Below are positions 42,185-51,464 of a DNA stretch of 64,000 nt, piece after piece. The stretch covers positions 4,812,593-4,876,592 of the forward strand of contig NZ_CP007142.1 of the NCBI RefSeq assembly GCF_000940805.1, given 5' to 3'. Each line of letters begins with the position of its first letter. Position 1 is the first letter of the stretch. This DNA comes from Gynuella sunshinyii YC6258 (GTDB taxonomy: Bacteria; Pseudomonadota; Gammaproteobacteria; Pseudomonadales; Natronospirillaceae). Under the pieces are notes generated by a model, which saw only the letters and a program-made list of their open reading frames with translations, did no database searches and was not told the DNA's origin. The position numbers were made by a program, and so were the translations under genes.

Positions 42185-43897
42185 ATGCGTAATCCCTTGG
42201 CCGAACAGCTTCATCCACTGGTCAAGCTGCTGTACCCCAACCGAGCAGAAGAAGTCTGCCAGGCAATTATCAATCTCATCGTCAGCTATCAGGCTCGTCA
42301 TTTGCCCACGCAACGCTGGGTCAATCAACGCGATGCCGTATTGATCACTTACGGCGATACATTATTGCGGGAAGGTCAGAAACCGCTGCGAACGCTGTAT
42401 TATTTTTTAACTGAATTTCTGGGTGACACCATCAACTCGGTGCACATCCTGCCATGTTTTCCGTACACCTCTGACGATGGCTTCTCAGTCGCCGACTACA
42501 AACAGATCAACCCGGAACTGGGTGACTGGGATGATATTGCCGTGCTGGCCAGTGAATATGACCTGATGTTCGATGCCGTCATCAACCATATTTCACGTTG
42601 GAGTTACTGGTTTCGTCGCTATGTGGCCGGAGATCCGGATTATCAGGATTTCTTTATCGAAGCCGATCCGAAACAGGATTATTCCAGTGTCACCCGACCA
42701 CGGGCACTGCCATTACTGACACCGGTGGATACCAGCAACGGCATCAAACACCTGTGGACCACCTTCAGTGATGATCAGATTGACCTGAACTACCGCAACC
42801 CCAAAGTCATGCTGGCCATTCTTGATGTGCTCTGCCTCTATGCCGAACAGGGCGCCCGTTTTATCCGTCTGGACGCCATCGGTTTCCTATGGAAACAACT
42901 CGGTACCTCCTGCATGCATCTACCAGAAACCCATGCGGCCATTCAGCTTATGCGTGTGGTAATGGATAACATTGCGCCCGGTACTATTCTGATCACCGAA
43001 ACCAATGTCCCTCACAAGGACAACATCAGTTACTTTGGTAACGGCTACAACGAAGCCAAAATGGTCTACCAGTTTCCGCTGCCACCACTGGTCATGCATT
43101 CGTTTCTGACCCGTAATTCTGATGTTCTGAGTCGTTGGGCTGGCAGCCTGGCCCCTATTTCCAAGGCCACCACCTTTTTCAACTTCCTCGCCTCTCACGA
43201 CGGCATCGGTATGCGCCCGGCAGAAGGGCTACTTAATCAGGAGCAAATCAATGCCCTGGTGGATCACTGTATTGAGCAGAATGGCCGGGTTTCTTATCGT
43301 GATAACGGTGACGGTACCCGCAGCCCCTACGAACTGAACATCACCTATTTTGATGCTCTTGGACTGGAAGGTGAAACTGAGCAACAGAAAGCCCAGAAAC
43401 TCATTACTGCACATTTTATTCTACTCAGTCTGGCCGGCGTTCCAGCAATCTACATACACAGCCTGTTTGGTACCACCAATGATGTCAAAGCAGTAGAGAA
43501 CACCGGTATTAACCGCCGGATCAACCGCAGCAAACTGAGCGCCCAAACCCTGAAAGAAGAATTGAGCAATCCCGACGGCATCCGCAGCCAGATCTTCAAA
43601 GGCATCACCCAGCTGATACAAAAACGCAAACGGATGTCAGCCCTGGCACCACAGGCCGATCAGAAAATCCTGCTGATGGATCCACGGATCTTTGCGGTAG
43701 AACGCTACAACTCCCAGACTGGAGGGCACGTATTGTGTTTATGCAATCTGTCCAATGATGTCATTGAACTCACCGTTGATTTTGTTGGCCGCGACATGAT
43801 TTCCGGTAAACGGGTCGACTTTCATACCCGGCTGGAAGCTTATGGCTGTCAATGGATTAAATCCCCAAATGAGATTCAGCATCGTAAAGTATGGTGA
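42185..43897 (+). CDS. GH13_18 sucrose-phosphorylase-like enzyme, probably glucosylglycerate phosphorylase
   Basis: The 570-residue enzyme has the (beta/alpha)8 fold motifs of GH13 subfamily 18: SVHILPCFPYTSDDGFSVAD, DAVINHISRWSYWF, RFIRLDAIGFLWK (nucleophile Asp230), ITETNVPHKDN (acid/base Glu272) and FLASHDGIGMRP (Asp339). These enzymes act on alpha-glucosides with phosphate. Sucrose, sucrose-6-phosphate, glucosylglycerol and glucosylglycerate phosphorylases are the alternatives. Tight coupling to glycerate kinase points to glucosylglycerate, with glycerate as the second product (as proposed for E. coli YcjM). ATG 42185 has AGGAAAA upstream. Confidence 0.8.
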   Translation: MRNPLAEQLHPLVKLLYPNRAEEVCQAIINLIVSYQARHLPTQRWVNQRDAVLITYGDTLLREGQKPLRTLYYFLTEFLGDTINSVHILPCFPYTSDDGFSVADYKQINPELGDWDDIAVLASEYDLMFDAVINHISRWSYWFRRYVAGDPDYQDFFIEADPKQDYSSVTRPRALPLLTPVDTSNGIKHLWTTFSDDQIDLNYRNPKVMLAILDVLCLYAEQGARFIRLDAIGFLWKQLGTSCMHLPETHAAIQLMRVVMDNIAPGTILITETNVPHKDNISYFGNGYNEAKMVYQFPLPPLVMHSFLTRNSDVLSRWAGSLAPISKATTFFNFLASHDGIGMRPAEGLLNQEQINALVDHCIEQNGRVSYRDNGDGTRSPYELNITYFDALGLEGETEQQKAQKLITAHFILLSLAGVPAIYIHSLFGTTNDVKAVENTGINRRINRSKLSAQTLKEELSNPDGIRSQIFKGITQLIQKRKRMSALAPQADQKILLMDPRIFAVERYNSQTGGHVLCLCNLSNDVIELTVDFVGRDMISGKRVDFHTRLEAYGCQWIKSPNEIQHRKVW

Positions 43898-44368
43898 TGT
43901 GGTAATTCAGCAAGTAACGCTAAGAAAGCGGGAACGGCTGCTGCCATAAACAGCGGCCAATCAACGAATGTCATCACATCGCTCTATATTTATTTCAAAT
44001 GGATAGTTACTAATAAGAATAGAAGTAATGAATACACCTGACATCAGACCGTCAGCAGCATGGATGCTGCTGTCGAGCCAACAGGGATGTTTTCACGGCG
44101 TGTTTGATTTCAGGTGTATTCATTTAAACCAGCTGGTTAGTAATAGCAAAACGTTAAAAAAAACAGAAATACAACATCCAGTTTCTCAAAACGGCTAAAG
44201 ATTCCTTGAAAGCCTTTCAGTGGACAAATAAAGGCTCTACTGCGCCGCGATTCCTGTATACCTCATGGCATATTCCACCACAACAACTGGTTACTCTTAA
44301 GCGGTTCGGCAGGCACCACTGGCAGTTTTAGCACCACCACGATAAACAGACCCTGGCTCGCGAGAGGC
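43898..44368. repeat. Intergenic region with a 98-base palindromic element (44027-44124)
   Basis: A perfect 15-base inverted repeat (AATGAATACACCTGA at 44027-44041, complement at 44110-44124) encloses a second hairpin, CAGCAGCAT/ATGCTGCTG (44053-44072). The sequence around AGCCAACAGGGATG inside it resembles a palindromic intergenic repeat that I recall from marine gammaproteobacteria. Only one copy is in this window. A weak stem after the phosphorylase (43936-43958, GGCTGCTG/CAGCGGCC) may be its terminator. I see no gene in the rest. Confidence 0.5.
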
Positions 44369-45457
44369 TTAACTCATAGGGTTTTGATATCGCACCTGGA
44401 ATTTTTTTTGAAATCTCTGAAAGTAGTTTATAGGGCAACTGACTGTATAGTAAAACAACTTCTTCCATACGAAATGAAAATGCTTCTCGACAATCAGATG
44501 GAGGGATAGCGCAGCTATTAACACGATAGAGACAGTGACGGCATAAATAACTATTTTATTTTCTTCTGTCGCAAATCGATTTATAAACATATATCCAAAA
44601 TGAGCATGAATCAGGTAAACAGGATAAGTAAGAGCTCCAGCTATTCGTGACATTGGAAGACTTACCAGACGCCCATTTTTTGAGTTTTGATATATAAAAA
44701 TAGCGAAAAAGGATGTCACAATAAGCGCAATAACCAAGCCTGAATACTCGACCCCTTTCACATCGCTCAAATGAGCAGCTTTACCAGCAGAAAAATTGAT
44801 ACAAAATGCATAGGTGACCATGAGACTGACAACAGCTTTGCGATTAAACCTGTTCGCGATTGAAGCAAAAAGAGCTCCTGCAGCGAAATAGTAATAATAG
44901 CCACCTAAATATGGTTTTGATTGAAGACCGAAGACAAGCGCGATACAAAACAAAAAAGGCCAATAAACAAAAATGGTTTCGAGATGTTTTTGAAGACCAA
45001 AGAACAATAATATGAACACAGCAAAATAGAATGAAATTTCGTAAACCAATGTCCAGTAGACACCATCAACGTTATCTATACCCACCAGCGATTGCACCAT
45101 GGTGAAATTGGCAACTATCTGGCCTGGGTATACTGACATTAAATCTCCTCCCCATTGAAGCGCGAAGAAAGAGGTAAACAGTATTGCAAACCAATATGCG
45201 GGATAAAGCCTGATAGCGCGACTTTCTGCAAACATGGCTGCTGTTCTGTTTTTGGCAGAAAAGAATATAACGTAACCACTGATCATGAAGAATAACTCAA
45301 CCCCCAGGTAGCCATATTTAGTGACTTCAATGACTGAAGGAATATGGTTAATTGAATTAATCTTTCCATTCACAATGCCGTTAAAAGTATAGTGAAATGC
45401 AACAACCATGAGTGCAGCGAAAAATCTTCCATAATCCAGCAACTCTAAACGCTTCAT
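44369..45457 (-). CDS. Acyltransferase family 3 membrane protein (OafA/YrhL type)
   Basis: The 362-residue protein begins MKRLELLDYGRFFAALMVVA and has about ten hydrophobic segments. Family features are FHYTFNGI in the first segment (catalytic-type His), LFFMISGYVIF, RAIRLYPAYWF and TYPVYLIHAHFGY. Such enzymes O-acetylate or acylate sugars of lipopolysaccharide, capsule or secreted metabolites at the inner membrane. ATG 45457 has GGGAGAT ahead of it. No glycosyltransferase cluster is adjacent, so it appears as an isolated accessory gene. Confidence 0.88.
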   Translation of the reverse strand: MKRLELLDYGRFFAALMVVAFHYTFNGIVNGKINSINHIPSVIEVTKYGYLGVELFFMISGYVIFFSAKNRTAAMFAESRAIRLYPAYWFAILFTSFFALQWGGDLMSVYPGQIVANFTMVQSLVGIDNVDGVYWTLVYEISFYFAVFILLFFGLQKHLETIFVYWPFLFCIALVFGLQSKPYLGGYYYYFAAGALFASIANRFNRKAVVSLMVTYAFCINFSAGKAAHLSDVKGVEYSGLVIALIVTSFFAIFIYQNSKNGRLVSLPMSRIAGALTYPVYLIHAHFGYMFINRFATEENKIVIYAVTVSIVLIAALSLHLIVEKHFHFVWKKLFYYTVSCPINYFQRFQKKFQVRYQNPMS

Positions 45458-45846
45458 AATATCTCCCTCGTATTTTGCGTGTAAAATCGTCAATAGCAGA
45501 ATAGCTTAACAAGATCCAACACCGGAATAGAGCAATACTGCCTGCTACACCATGGCCTGTTCACACTAATTTCATCAGCCAGCTAAGACCCAAATCCAGG
45601 CGCAAGGAACGATAATAGCGGCCTAAATGAACGACGAACAACGCCGAGAAGAGTGAAACCGGCCTCAACCTTAATACCCTTGGAGTACCAAGGGTCATAA
45701 CTAAAAAGACCACACTCTGCGTTGTCCAACATTCGCTTAGCATGACTAAGCTTCACGTTAACCGTCAGAATACCGCATCACTTGGCTGCGGCCTTTTTAG
45801 CCAATAACAGGCTCGGCGAACTGCGTTTGAATAGGCTCTAGCACTT
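45458..45846. other. Intergenic region, possibly repeat-derived
   Basis: No convincing gene. It contains an 8-base perfect inverted repeat, ACCCTTGG/CCAAGGGT (45676-45695), and a CCGCA/TGCGG stem followed by CTTTTTAG near 45774-45797. The short minus-strand frame over 45561-45743 contains RYYRSLRLDLGLSWLMKL. I recall similar peptides being predicted from a dispersed intergenic repeat in marine gammaproteobacteria, so I read it as repeat DNA and not as a protein gene. Confidence 0.3.
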
Positions 45847-46216
45847 TTACCTAATAAACCCATCGTATACAAGCCATACAAAAAGCATAACCAATGCGCC
45901 GAAAGCAAACCAATACTTTTTGGCAACTGCCCTTTCATTTACAGCAATCATTGGTAGATAGGCTAACTTTAAAATAGAACTTAATGCCATGACCGAGAAA
46001 AACACGAACACCATTAGCCATGATTTTTGTATGATTGAGTAAGATACAGACGGCTGGAAATAACATTGTTCCAGCTATTCCTTCAATAGTGTTCAAACTT
46101 ACAGACATGCGCGAACCCTGACCGCAAGACGAGCATATGGCAGGATATAAGTCACTGGCTTTAAACTTTTGCCAAGTACTGATTGTTTCTTCTTTGCAAT
46201 AAGGACACCGATTCAT
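45847..46216 (-). pseudogene. Small zinc-ribbon membrane protein gene with a frameshift
   Basis: From the ATG at 46216 the product starts MNRCPYCKEETISTWQKFKA with ICSSCGQGS, a CxxC...CxxC zinc ribbon, then a hydrophobic segment (GIAGTMLFPAV). Past about 46050 this frame becomes odd. The +1 frame instead continues with SIIQKSWLMVFVFFSVMALS and LAYLPMIAVNERAVAKKYWF, then ALVMLFVWLVYDGFIR and a stop at 45847. The joined product would have a ribbon plus three membrane segments (about 120 residues). Either the gene is broken by a one-base indel near 46040-46060 or there is a sequencing error. Function unknown. Confidence 0.65.
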
Positions 46217-46319
46217 ATTTTTCTCTGCTAACTGTTCAAGCCTCAATGAGACAACTGACACAGCCCAAATTATCCCAGACCTTTCTTTGTTACAAGGTAT
46301 CATCTTGCATTAATGCTAT

Positions 46320-46473
46320 GGGGCCTCTGAAAAAATAGGAATAGTTTTGATGCAAGCCAGTAAACCGCTCGCAACACCGCAGTTTATTGGTGCAAATGAG
46401 GATGAGAGAGGGTGCCACCTTCGGACGGAGCTGACAACGTCCTGCGCGAAAACAGGCCATTTTTCAGGTTCCC
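46320..46473 (+). repeat. MITE-like repeat, copy 1
   Basis: About 154 bases bounded by imperfect terminal inverted repeats, GGGGCCTCTGAAAAAATAGG and (reversed) GGGAACCTGAAAAATGGCC. TAT lies on both sides (46317-46319 and 46474-46476), possibly the target duplication. It is clearly similar along its length to the reverse complement of 56567-56707, sharing ATAGGAATAGTTTTGATGCA, AAATGAGGATG and GGAGCTGACAACGTCCT. It has no coding capacity of its own and probably moves with the transposase of a related insertion sequence. Confidence 0.75.
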
Positions 46474-47016
46474 TATACTCACCCGCTCCTATTGGTATAG
46501 CCATATTTCGCCCGCCACTCGTTTACCGGGTTTCCACACTGTGGCCTTATTACTCTTTGTCTTGGTCAGCAATAATCCAATATGCCGGGATTGGTAAACC
46601 ATGTCTGACCAATCATACAAAACATCAACTTTAACCAATCGTCACGAGCAACAGGGTGACGAAAATAAAACTGTGAGCATACGTGTCCGGTTTTTTTGTA
46701 AATACAAGCCGTAAAAATCCTTTATCAATGGACCGGAACTTATTTTTCAATGACAAAAACAAATCTAAAAAACACCCACAAAAAAACACATTTATTAACA
46801 TGGAAATCATTTTTTAAACCTTAACAACTGCAAAATTACAGAAACAAAAAAACATAAGAATATCTTTGCATAACACCCGTTCAAAATATGAAAAACACTT
46901 CTTTGCCTGAAATCAATCATACCTTTAGAGTTTCTTCCGTCCAAACTGGTTGTCTGGACAATGATGTACCTGGAAGTAAATCAATAACAATTAACACATT
47001 AATGGAAGACACAATT
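46474..47016. other. AT-rich intergenic region
   Basis: No gene recognised. The second half is very AT-rich and leads into the secreted-protein gene at 47017. The reading frame of that gene stays open back to 46888, but the N-terminal extension has no ribosome site and would bury the signal peptide. I see no tRNA or insertion-sequence end. Confidence 0.4.
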
Positions 47017-47703
47017 ATGGAGATTTTTAAAGCACTCAAATACTTGATCCCGCTAACCCTTTCTGCGTTTATGGTCTCACAAGCCTCAGCGCTGTCTATT
47101 GCCGAAGAGAATTATCAACTGCAAAACTGCTCGATCACGCCCGACCACGATGAGCTGGATAAACTGGCGCTGGAATTTGACAATACAGATAAACTCAATA
47201 GCTATCTGATTGAAAATTACGGCTGTCCAATGACCACGATCAAAGATGGATATCTCGATGAAATAGTATCCAAATATCCATATAAACAGGTCATCATTAA
47301 TACCGGCAATACCCGCTATGAAGGCCTGGAATCCTGCGCTTACCATCCCCAACGGGAAGAGTTTGTATGCTCCGTTTCTGTCCGTCAGCGCTTTGGCTTT
47401 TCCGGTTATCCGGCTATTGGTGCCGGCTCTAATGAATGGGTCACCATCTGTGTCGATTACGGCAGCGGCATGGAGCTGGTGGATACCGCCTCGGTACATG
47501 TACACGATGAACAATACGGTAATTCGCCCTACTGGTATTATGGTGTGGTGATTCAGGGTAATGAGAAACTGCAACGCCAGATACAAAAAGGACAAACCCT
47601 GAAAGCGAGGGCGCTATTGTCATGGGCAACACCGGCCACGCATTGCAGATATCGCCCGGTATGGGGAAATCAGGCAGACTTCCGCATCAAACTGGATCCT
47701 TAG
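47017..47703 (+). CDS. Secreted hypothetical protein
   Basis: From the ATG at 47017, with GGAAG eight bases upstream, the product is 228 residues with a signal peptide (MEIFKALKYLIPLTLSAFMV, cut after SQASA). The mature part has six cysteines that could form disulfides (QNCSI, YGCPM, ESCAY, FVCSV, TICVDY, THCRY) and many Tyr and Trp residues, fitting an exported beta-rich protein. It ends WGNQADFRIKLDP. I do not recognise the family. It is isolated, with AT-rich DNA upstream and a stem-loop downstream. Confidence 0.75.
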   Translation: MEIFKALKYLIPLTLSAFMVSQASALSIAEENYQLQNCSITPDHDELDKLALEFDNTDKLNSYLIENYGCPMTTIKDGYLDEIVSKYPYKQVIINTGNTRYEGLESCAYHPQREEFVCSVSVRQRFGFSGYPAIGAGSNEWVTICVDYGSGMELVDTASVHVHDEQYGNSPYWYYGVVIQGNEKLQRQIQKGQTLKARALLSWATPATHCRYRPVWGNQADFRIKLDP

Positions 47704-48199
47704 TTACTAGGGTAATTTGAAAAGAAATCATTCCACAATTTGGGGTCATACAAATGTATGACCTCAGACATTTTAATAGTGGCTCAATTTATTCCCCGGG
47801 TGGTTATCGAAGTAATTTTTATTGGATTTACACCCTTCCTATACTTGCTACTGGGAAAGAAATAAGAATACACGTTGTCGCAAATATATCCCTGTAAACT
47901 CGAATGCAGCTTCCATGCTGCATACAGCCTGAACATTTCAACCATCTCATTAGTTTTTAAAACGGCAATCGATCACAAAATACACAACCTGCACCATCGC
48001 ATCAGTTATTACCGCCTGACATTTCCCTATAATGACCGGCTGTTGAGAGGATGTGGATACATCGGCATTACCGAAACCCACTTATAACAAACATCCGCAA
48101 TCTTCACTTTCAGCAAAGACCTTGTGCACCATGCGGGAATTATTGTCAGCCAGACAAATAAACGTGCAGATATCATCAATTCATTATGGAGAATATGGA
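47704..48199. other. Intergenic region with a stem-loop
   Basis: A hairpin GGTCATAC/GTATGACC with an AAAT loop (47744-47763) lies 40 bases after the secreted-protein gene and may end its transcript, although no T-run follows at once. The rest is without a convincing gene; the frame upstream of the YceI gene lacks ribosome sites. Confidence 0.45.
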
Positions 48200-48772
48200 G
48201 TGAATTTAATAAACAAATTATGCCTGGCAACAGGCCTGCTGATCAGCACCACCACGTTTGCAGCAGAATCATGGACGCTCGATAAGGAGCTTTCCACTAT
48301 TTCATTTCAAAGTACCAAAAACGGCGCAGTGGTTGAAAACCATACATTGAAACCGAGTAACGGCAGTATCTCTGCCACTGGAGAAGTGACCGTCAACATC
48401 GCCCTGGACAGCGTACAGACTGGCATCGACATTCGTAATGAAAGACTCCGGGAAATCCTGTTTCAAACGACAACGTTCCCGCTGGCCAGCATCCAGCAAA
48501 CTGTTAATCTAAGCGACTACCCGGAAGGAACCGTCACCATCAAGACGATGGACGCTCAATTGTCACTGCATGGCATGGAAAAGACGATTTCTCTGAAACT
48601 CGCGGTATTGAAAACCGGCAAGACCATCCAGGTCAGCTCGGTCGAGCCGGTATTACTGAACGCTGCAGACTTTGGTCTGGATGGCGGGATTAATCAGCTC
48701 AAAGACATTGCCAAACTCAACAGCATTGCTCAGATGGTCCCGGTTTCCGTCACACTGGTATTTGAACAATAA
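48200..48772 (+). CDS. YceI family periplasmic protein
   Basis: From the GTG at 48200, with GGAGA seven bases upstream, the product is 190 residues with a signal peptide (LINKLCLATGLLISTTTFAA). The YceI lipocalin-like barrel follows: SWTLDKELSTISFQSTKNG, VNIALDSVQTGIDIRNERLR, FPLASI and LSLHGMEKTISLKLAVL. YceI proteins bind isoprenoid or long-chain lipids in the periplasm; the ligand here is unknown. It is followed at about 100 bases by an FAD oxidoreductase gene in the same direction. Confidence 0.88.
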   Translation: MNLINKLCLATGLLISTTTFAAESWTLDKELSTISFQSTKNGAVVENHTLKPSNGSISATGEVTVNIALDSVQTGIDIRNERLREILFQTTTFPLASIQQTVNLSDYPEGTVTIKTMDAQLSLHGMEKTISLKLAVLKTGKTIQVSSVEPVLLNAADFGLDGGINQLKDIAKLNSIAQMVPVSVTLVFEQ

Positions 48773-48873
48773 ACCACCTTATTGGGCAGGTCAGCCTGCC
48801 CAAACATCTTGCCCCTTCCCTGATCCTGAAAATATACGCATGATTGTCGCTGAATCATTTGGCAGGATTTGAC

Positions 48874-49983
48874 ATGAGCAACAACCTGAACCTGATCTTG
48901 GTGGGAGGCGGACATACCCACGCACTGGTGTTAAAACATTGGATGGCACACCCTATCGACAATGTACAGATCACATTGATTTCACCTCATTCCCATAGTC
49001 CCTATTCAGGTATGCTTCCGGGGTTGCTGGCCGGTTACTACACATTTTCCCAGACCCATATCGACCTGCAACAATTGGCCCACGAAGCCAATATCGAGTT
49101 TATTCAACAACCCGTAACCGCCATCGATCACTTGCGCCAGTGCATTTATCTGGCCGATGGTCAGCAACATCAATATGACATCGCCTCAATCAATGTCGGC
49201 TCTACACCCAATCCCGAAATTCCCGGCAGCCAGCAACATGCCACACCCGTGAAGCCGATTGCTGAATTTCTGCAACACTGGCAACGTCTGCAAACAGAGA
49301 TCAGGCAACAGCCCAATCAACGCATTGCCATTATCGGTGGTGGTGCCGGTAGCGTAGAAGTGGCATTGGCCATGGCCCATGCTCTCAAACCCTGGGGAAC
49401 CCAGCTCAGCCTGATCACCCGTGCCGGGGACATCCTCTCAGAATATCCACGCAAGGCCCGGCGATTAAGCAAAGAACGACTGGCACTTCATGGTATCGAA
49501 GTGCTTACCAATATGAATGTGGATGAAATTCATGCGGACGGTCTTAGCTGCAGCGGACAAAAATACTCATACGAACATATTTTTCTCTGCACTCAGGCCG
49601 CTGCGGCCAACTGGTTCAGACAATCTGGCCTGGCCACTGACCAACGTGGCTTTATTACCGTTAACAACTACCTGCAGACTACCACCGCCGGAAACCTGTT
49701 TGCCGCCGGTGACTGTGCCCACTTCCAGTCAGAGCCATTACCCAAAGCCGGAGTCTATGCTGTCAGAGAAGCTGATATCCTGTTTCATAACTTGCAGGCC
49801 GCCTGTCAGGGCACTCACGCCCTGAAACCCTATCAGCCACAGCGTGACTTTCTGAGCCTGCTGGCAATGGGCGATCACTACGCCATTGGTTGTAAATTCG
49901 GCCTCACCGTTTCCGGTCATTGGGTATGGCGCTGGAAAGACCAAATAGACCGGCATTTCATGGCCCGGTTCAACGCCGGCTGA
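48874..49983 (+). CDS. FAD-dependent pyridine nucleotide-disulfide oxidoreductase family protein (SelD-associated type)
   Basis: The 369-residue protein begins NLILVGGGHTHALVLKHW, then SPYSGMLPGLLAGYYTFSQT, which is the NDH-2-like branch often fused or linked to selenophosphate synthase (SelD). A second nucleotide site is IAIIGGGAGSVEVALAMAHA, and the FAD block is TTAGNLFAAGDCAHFQSEPL with KAGVYAVREADIL. No quinone-binding C-terminal anchor is obvious. ATG 48874 has AGGA upstream. selD itself is not in the window, so the link to selenium is by family only. Confidence 0.82.
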   Translation: MSNNLNLILVGGGHTHALVLKHWMAHPIDNVQITLISPHSHSPYSGMLPGLLAGYYTFSQTHIDLQQLAHEANIEFIQQPVTAIDHLRQCIYLADGQQHQYDIASINVGSTPNPEIPGSQQHATPVKPIAEFLQHWQRLQTEIRQQPNQRIAIIGGGAGSVEVALAMAHALKPWGTQLSLITRAGDILSEYPRKARRLSKERLALHGIEVLTNMNVDEIHADGLSCSGQKYSYEHIFLCTQAAAANWFRQSGLATDQRGFITVNNYLQTTTAGNLFAAGDCAHFQSEPLPKAGVYAVREADILFHNLQAACQGTHALKPYQPQRDFLSLLAMGDHYAIGCKFGLTVSGHWVWRWKDQIDRHFMARFNAG

Positions 49984-50074
49984 TCGTTGAAATTCCATGA
50001 TTTTCAACAACCTGCTAAGCTTGCCACGCCGTTCGTATACCGGCGTCATCTAATACCCCACCTGAGGAGTCTTT

Positions 50075-50356
50075 ATGCTTGAAGTAAACAGCTATTTTGA
50101 TGGAAACGTAAAATCCATTTCACTACAGACCCGAACATTACCCGCGACCATCGGCGTGATGGCAGTCGGAGAATATGAGTTTTCCACCAGCAAAAAAGAA
50201 ACCATCACCGTTGTCAGTGGCGAACTGCTGGTCAAACTGCCAGATACCGAGGAATGGGGCACCTATACCAACGGCGCCAAGTTTATGGTTGATGCGAACA
50301 AGGTTTTCCAACTCAAGGTCAATGAAGAAACCGCATACTTTTGTACCTACGAATAA
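50075..50356 (+). CDS. ppnP: Pyrimidine/purine nucleoside phosphorylase PpnP
   Basis: The 93-residue single-cupin protein begins MLEVNSYFDGNVKSISLQTR and contains TLPATIGVMAVGEYEFSTSK, VVSGELLVKLPD and ETAYFCTYE, the pattern of PpnP (YaiE). It cleaves a broad range of nucleosides with phosphate. Ribosome site GAGGAG. It has its own terminator and converges with mscS. Confidence 0.93.
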   Translation: MLEVNSYFDGNVKSISLQTRTLPATIGVMAVGEYEFSTSKKETITVVSGELLVKLPDTEEWGTYTNGAKFMVDANKVFQLKVNEETAYFCTYE

Positions 50357-50382
50357 AAAAGGCTCCGGAAGGAGCCTTTTTT
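50357..50382. terminator. Bidirectional terminator between ppnP and mscS
   Basis: AAAAAAGGCTCC/GGAGCCTTTTTT with a GGAA-type loop directly after the ppnP stop and 6 bases after the mscS stop on the other strand; perfect stem with A/T runs on both sides. Confidence 0.93.
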
Positions 50383-50387
50383 CACCA

Positions 50388-51203
50388 TCACTGGGCCACC
50401 TGATTGATATGCACATCCATTTGCGGGAATGGAATACCAATGCCGTGTTCATCGAATTTAAGCTTGATCGTTTCCGTCAGCTCAAACCGAACCGCCCAGT
50501 AATCCGCCGACAACACCCACGGCCGAACCACCAGATTCACCGATGAATCTGCCAGCTCCAAAACTGCCACGGTATAGGCAGGATCTTTTAATACCTTTTC
50601 ATGATTCGTCAAAATCTCTTCCAGAATTCTCTTGGCCTTCAGCAAATCACTACCGTAGGAAATACCCACAACCATATCCACCCGACGAGTGAGTTCATAG
50701 GAATAATTGATCATGGTATTACCAAACACAGAGGCGTTCGGTACAGTTACCATTTTCGAATCCGGTGTTTTCAATCGCGTGCTGAAAATAGTAATCTCAG
50801 AAACCGAACCGGCAACACCTGCCACTTCGACAAAATCACCCACCTTAAACGGGCGAAATAAAATCAACATAACACCAGCAGCAAAATGCCCTAAAGAATC
50901 TTTCAGTGCCAGGCCAATGGCCAGGCCGGCAGCACCCAACAAGGCAACCAGAGAGGTGGTATCCACACCCAACTGAGACAACGATACAATAATGACCAGC
51001 AATATTAATGCTGAATGGCAAACCGTTGACATAAAATTAATCAGAATCTGATCCAGCTTACCAACTTTCATCATCCGGACCAGCCCGGCCATCACCACGC
51101 CCACCAGAATGCGACCGATAATAAACACCAGAATCGCCAGTGCAATATTGGTACCCCAAGGCAGGATATACGTATTCCAAATTTGTTCCATATCAAAATT
51201 CAT
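50388..51203 (-). CDS. mscS: Small-conductance mechanosensitive channel (MscS family)
   Basis: The 271-residue protein has three N-terminal membrane segments (about 18-40, 58-82, 86-110). The pore helix is VALLGAAGLAIGLALKDSLG, followed by FAAGVMLILFRPFKVGDFVE and TIFSTRLKTPDSKMVTVPN. The MscS C-terminal domain ends GIPFPQMDVHI. It opens under membrane tension to release solutes during osmotic downshock. Length matches E. coli MscS (286). Confidence 0.95.
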   Translation of the reverse strand: MNFDMEQIWNTYILPWGTNIALAILVFIIGRILVGVVMAGLVRMMKVGKLDQILINFMSTVCHSALILLVIIVSLSQLGVDTTSLVALLGAAGLAIGLALKDSLGHFAAGVMLILFRPFKVGDFVEVAGVAGSVSEITIFSTRLKTPDSKMVTVPNASVFGNTMINYSYELTRRVDMVVGISYGSDLLKAKRILEEILTNHEKVLKDPAYTVAVLELADSSVNLVVRPWVLSADYWAVRFELTETIKLKFDEHGIGIPFPQMDVHINQVAQ

Positions 51204-51464
51204 TCAATTACTCCTCACGAGAATGGGTCAACAGATTTATTGTTCTGATGCGAACATAATATGCCGGTTATGCGCTTTAAAAACTCCCAGTAACAATGGT
51301 CAGAATATCAATATAGATTAACAATTCAATGACATTTTTTTGCAACAAAGCACAAATGGACTGTTAGACTCGGCCGGCTGTTTACTACCGGCGAAAATCA
51401 CAACACGGCAGATACAATTCAACCGTATCTGCCAACAACCTGACGTTTTTTAATAGTGGACTCC

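Noticed and set aside
45561-45743. 60-codon minus-strand frame
   Set aside because: Probably part of a dispersed intergenic repeat; no ribosome site and adjacent palindromes.
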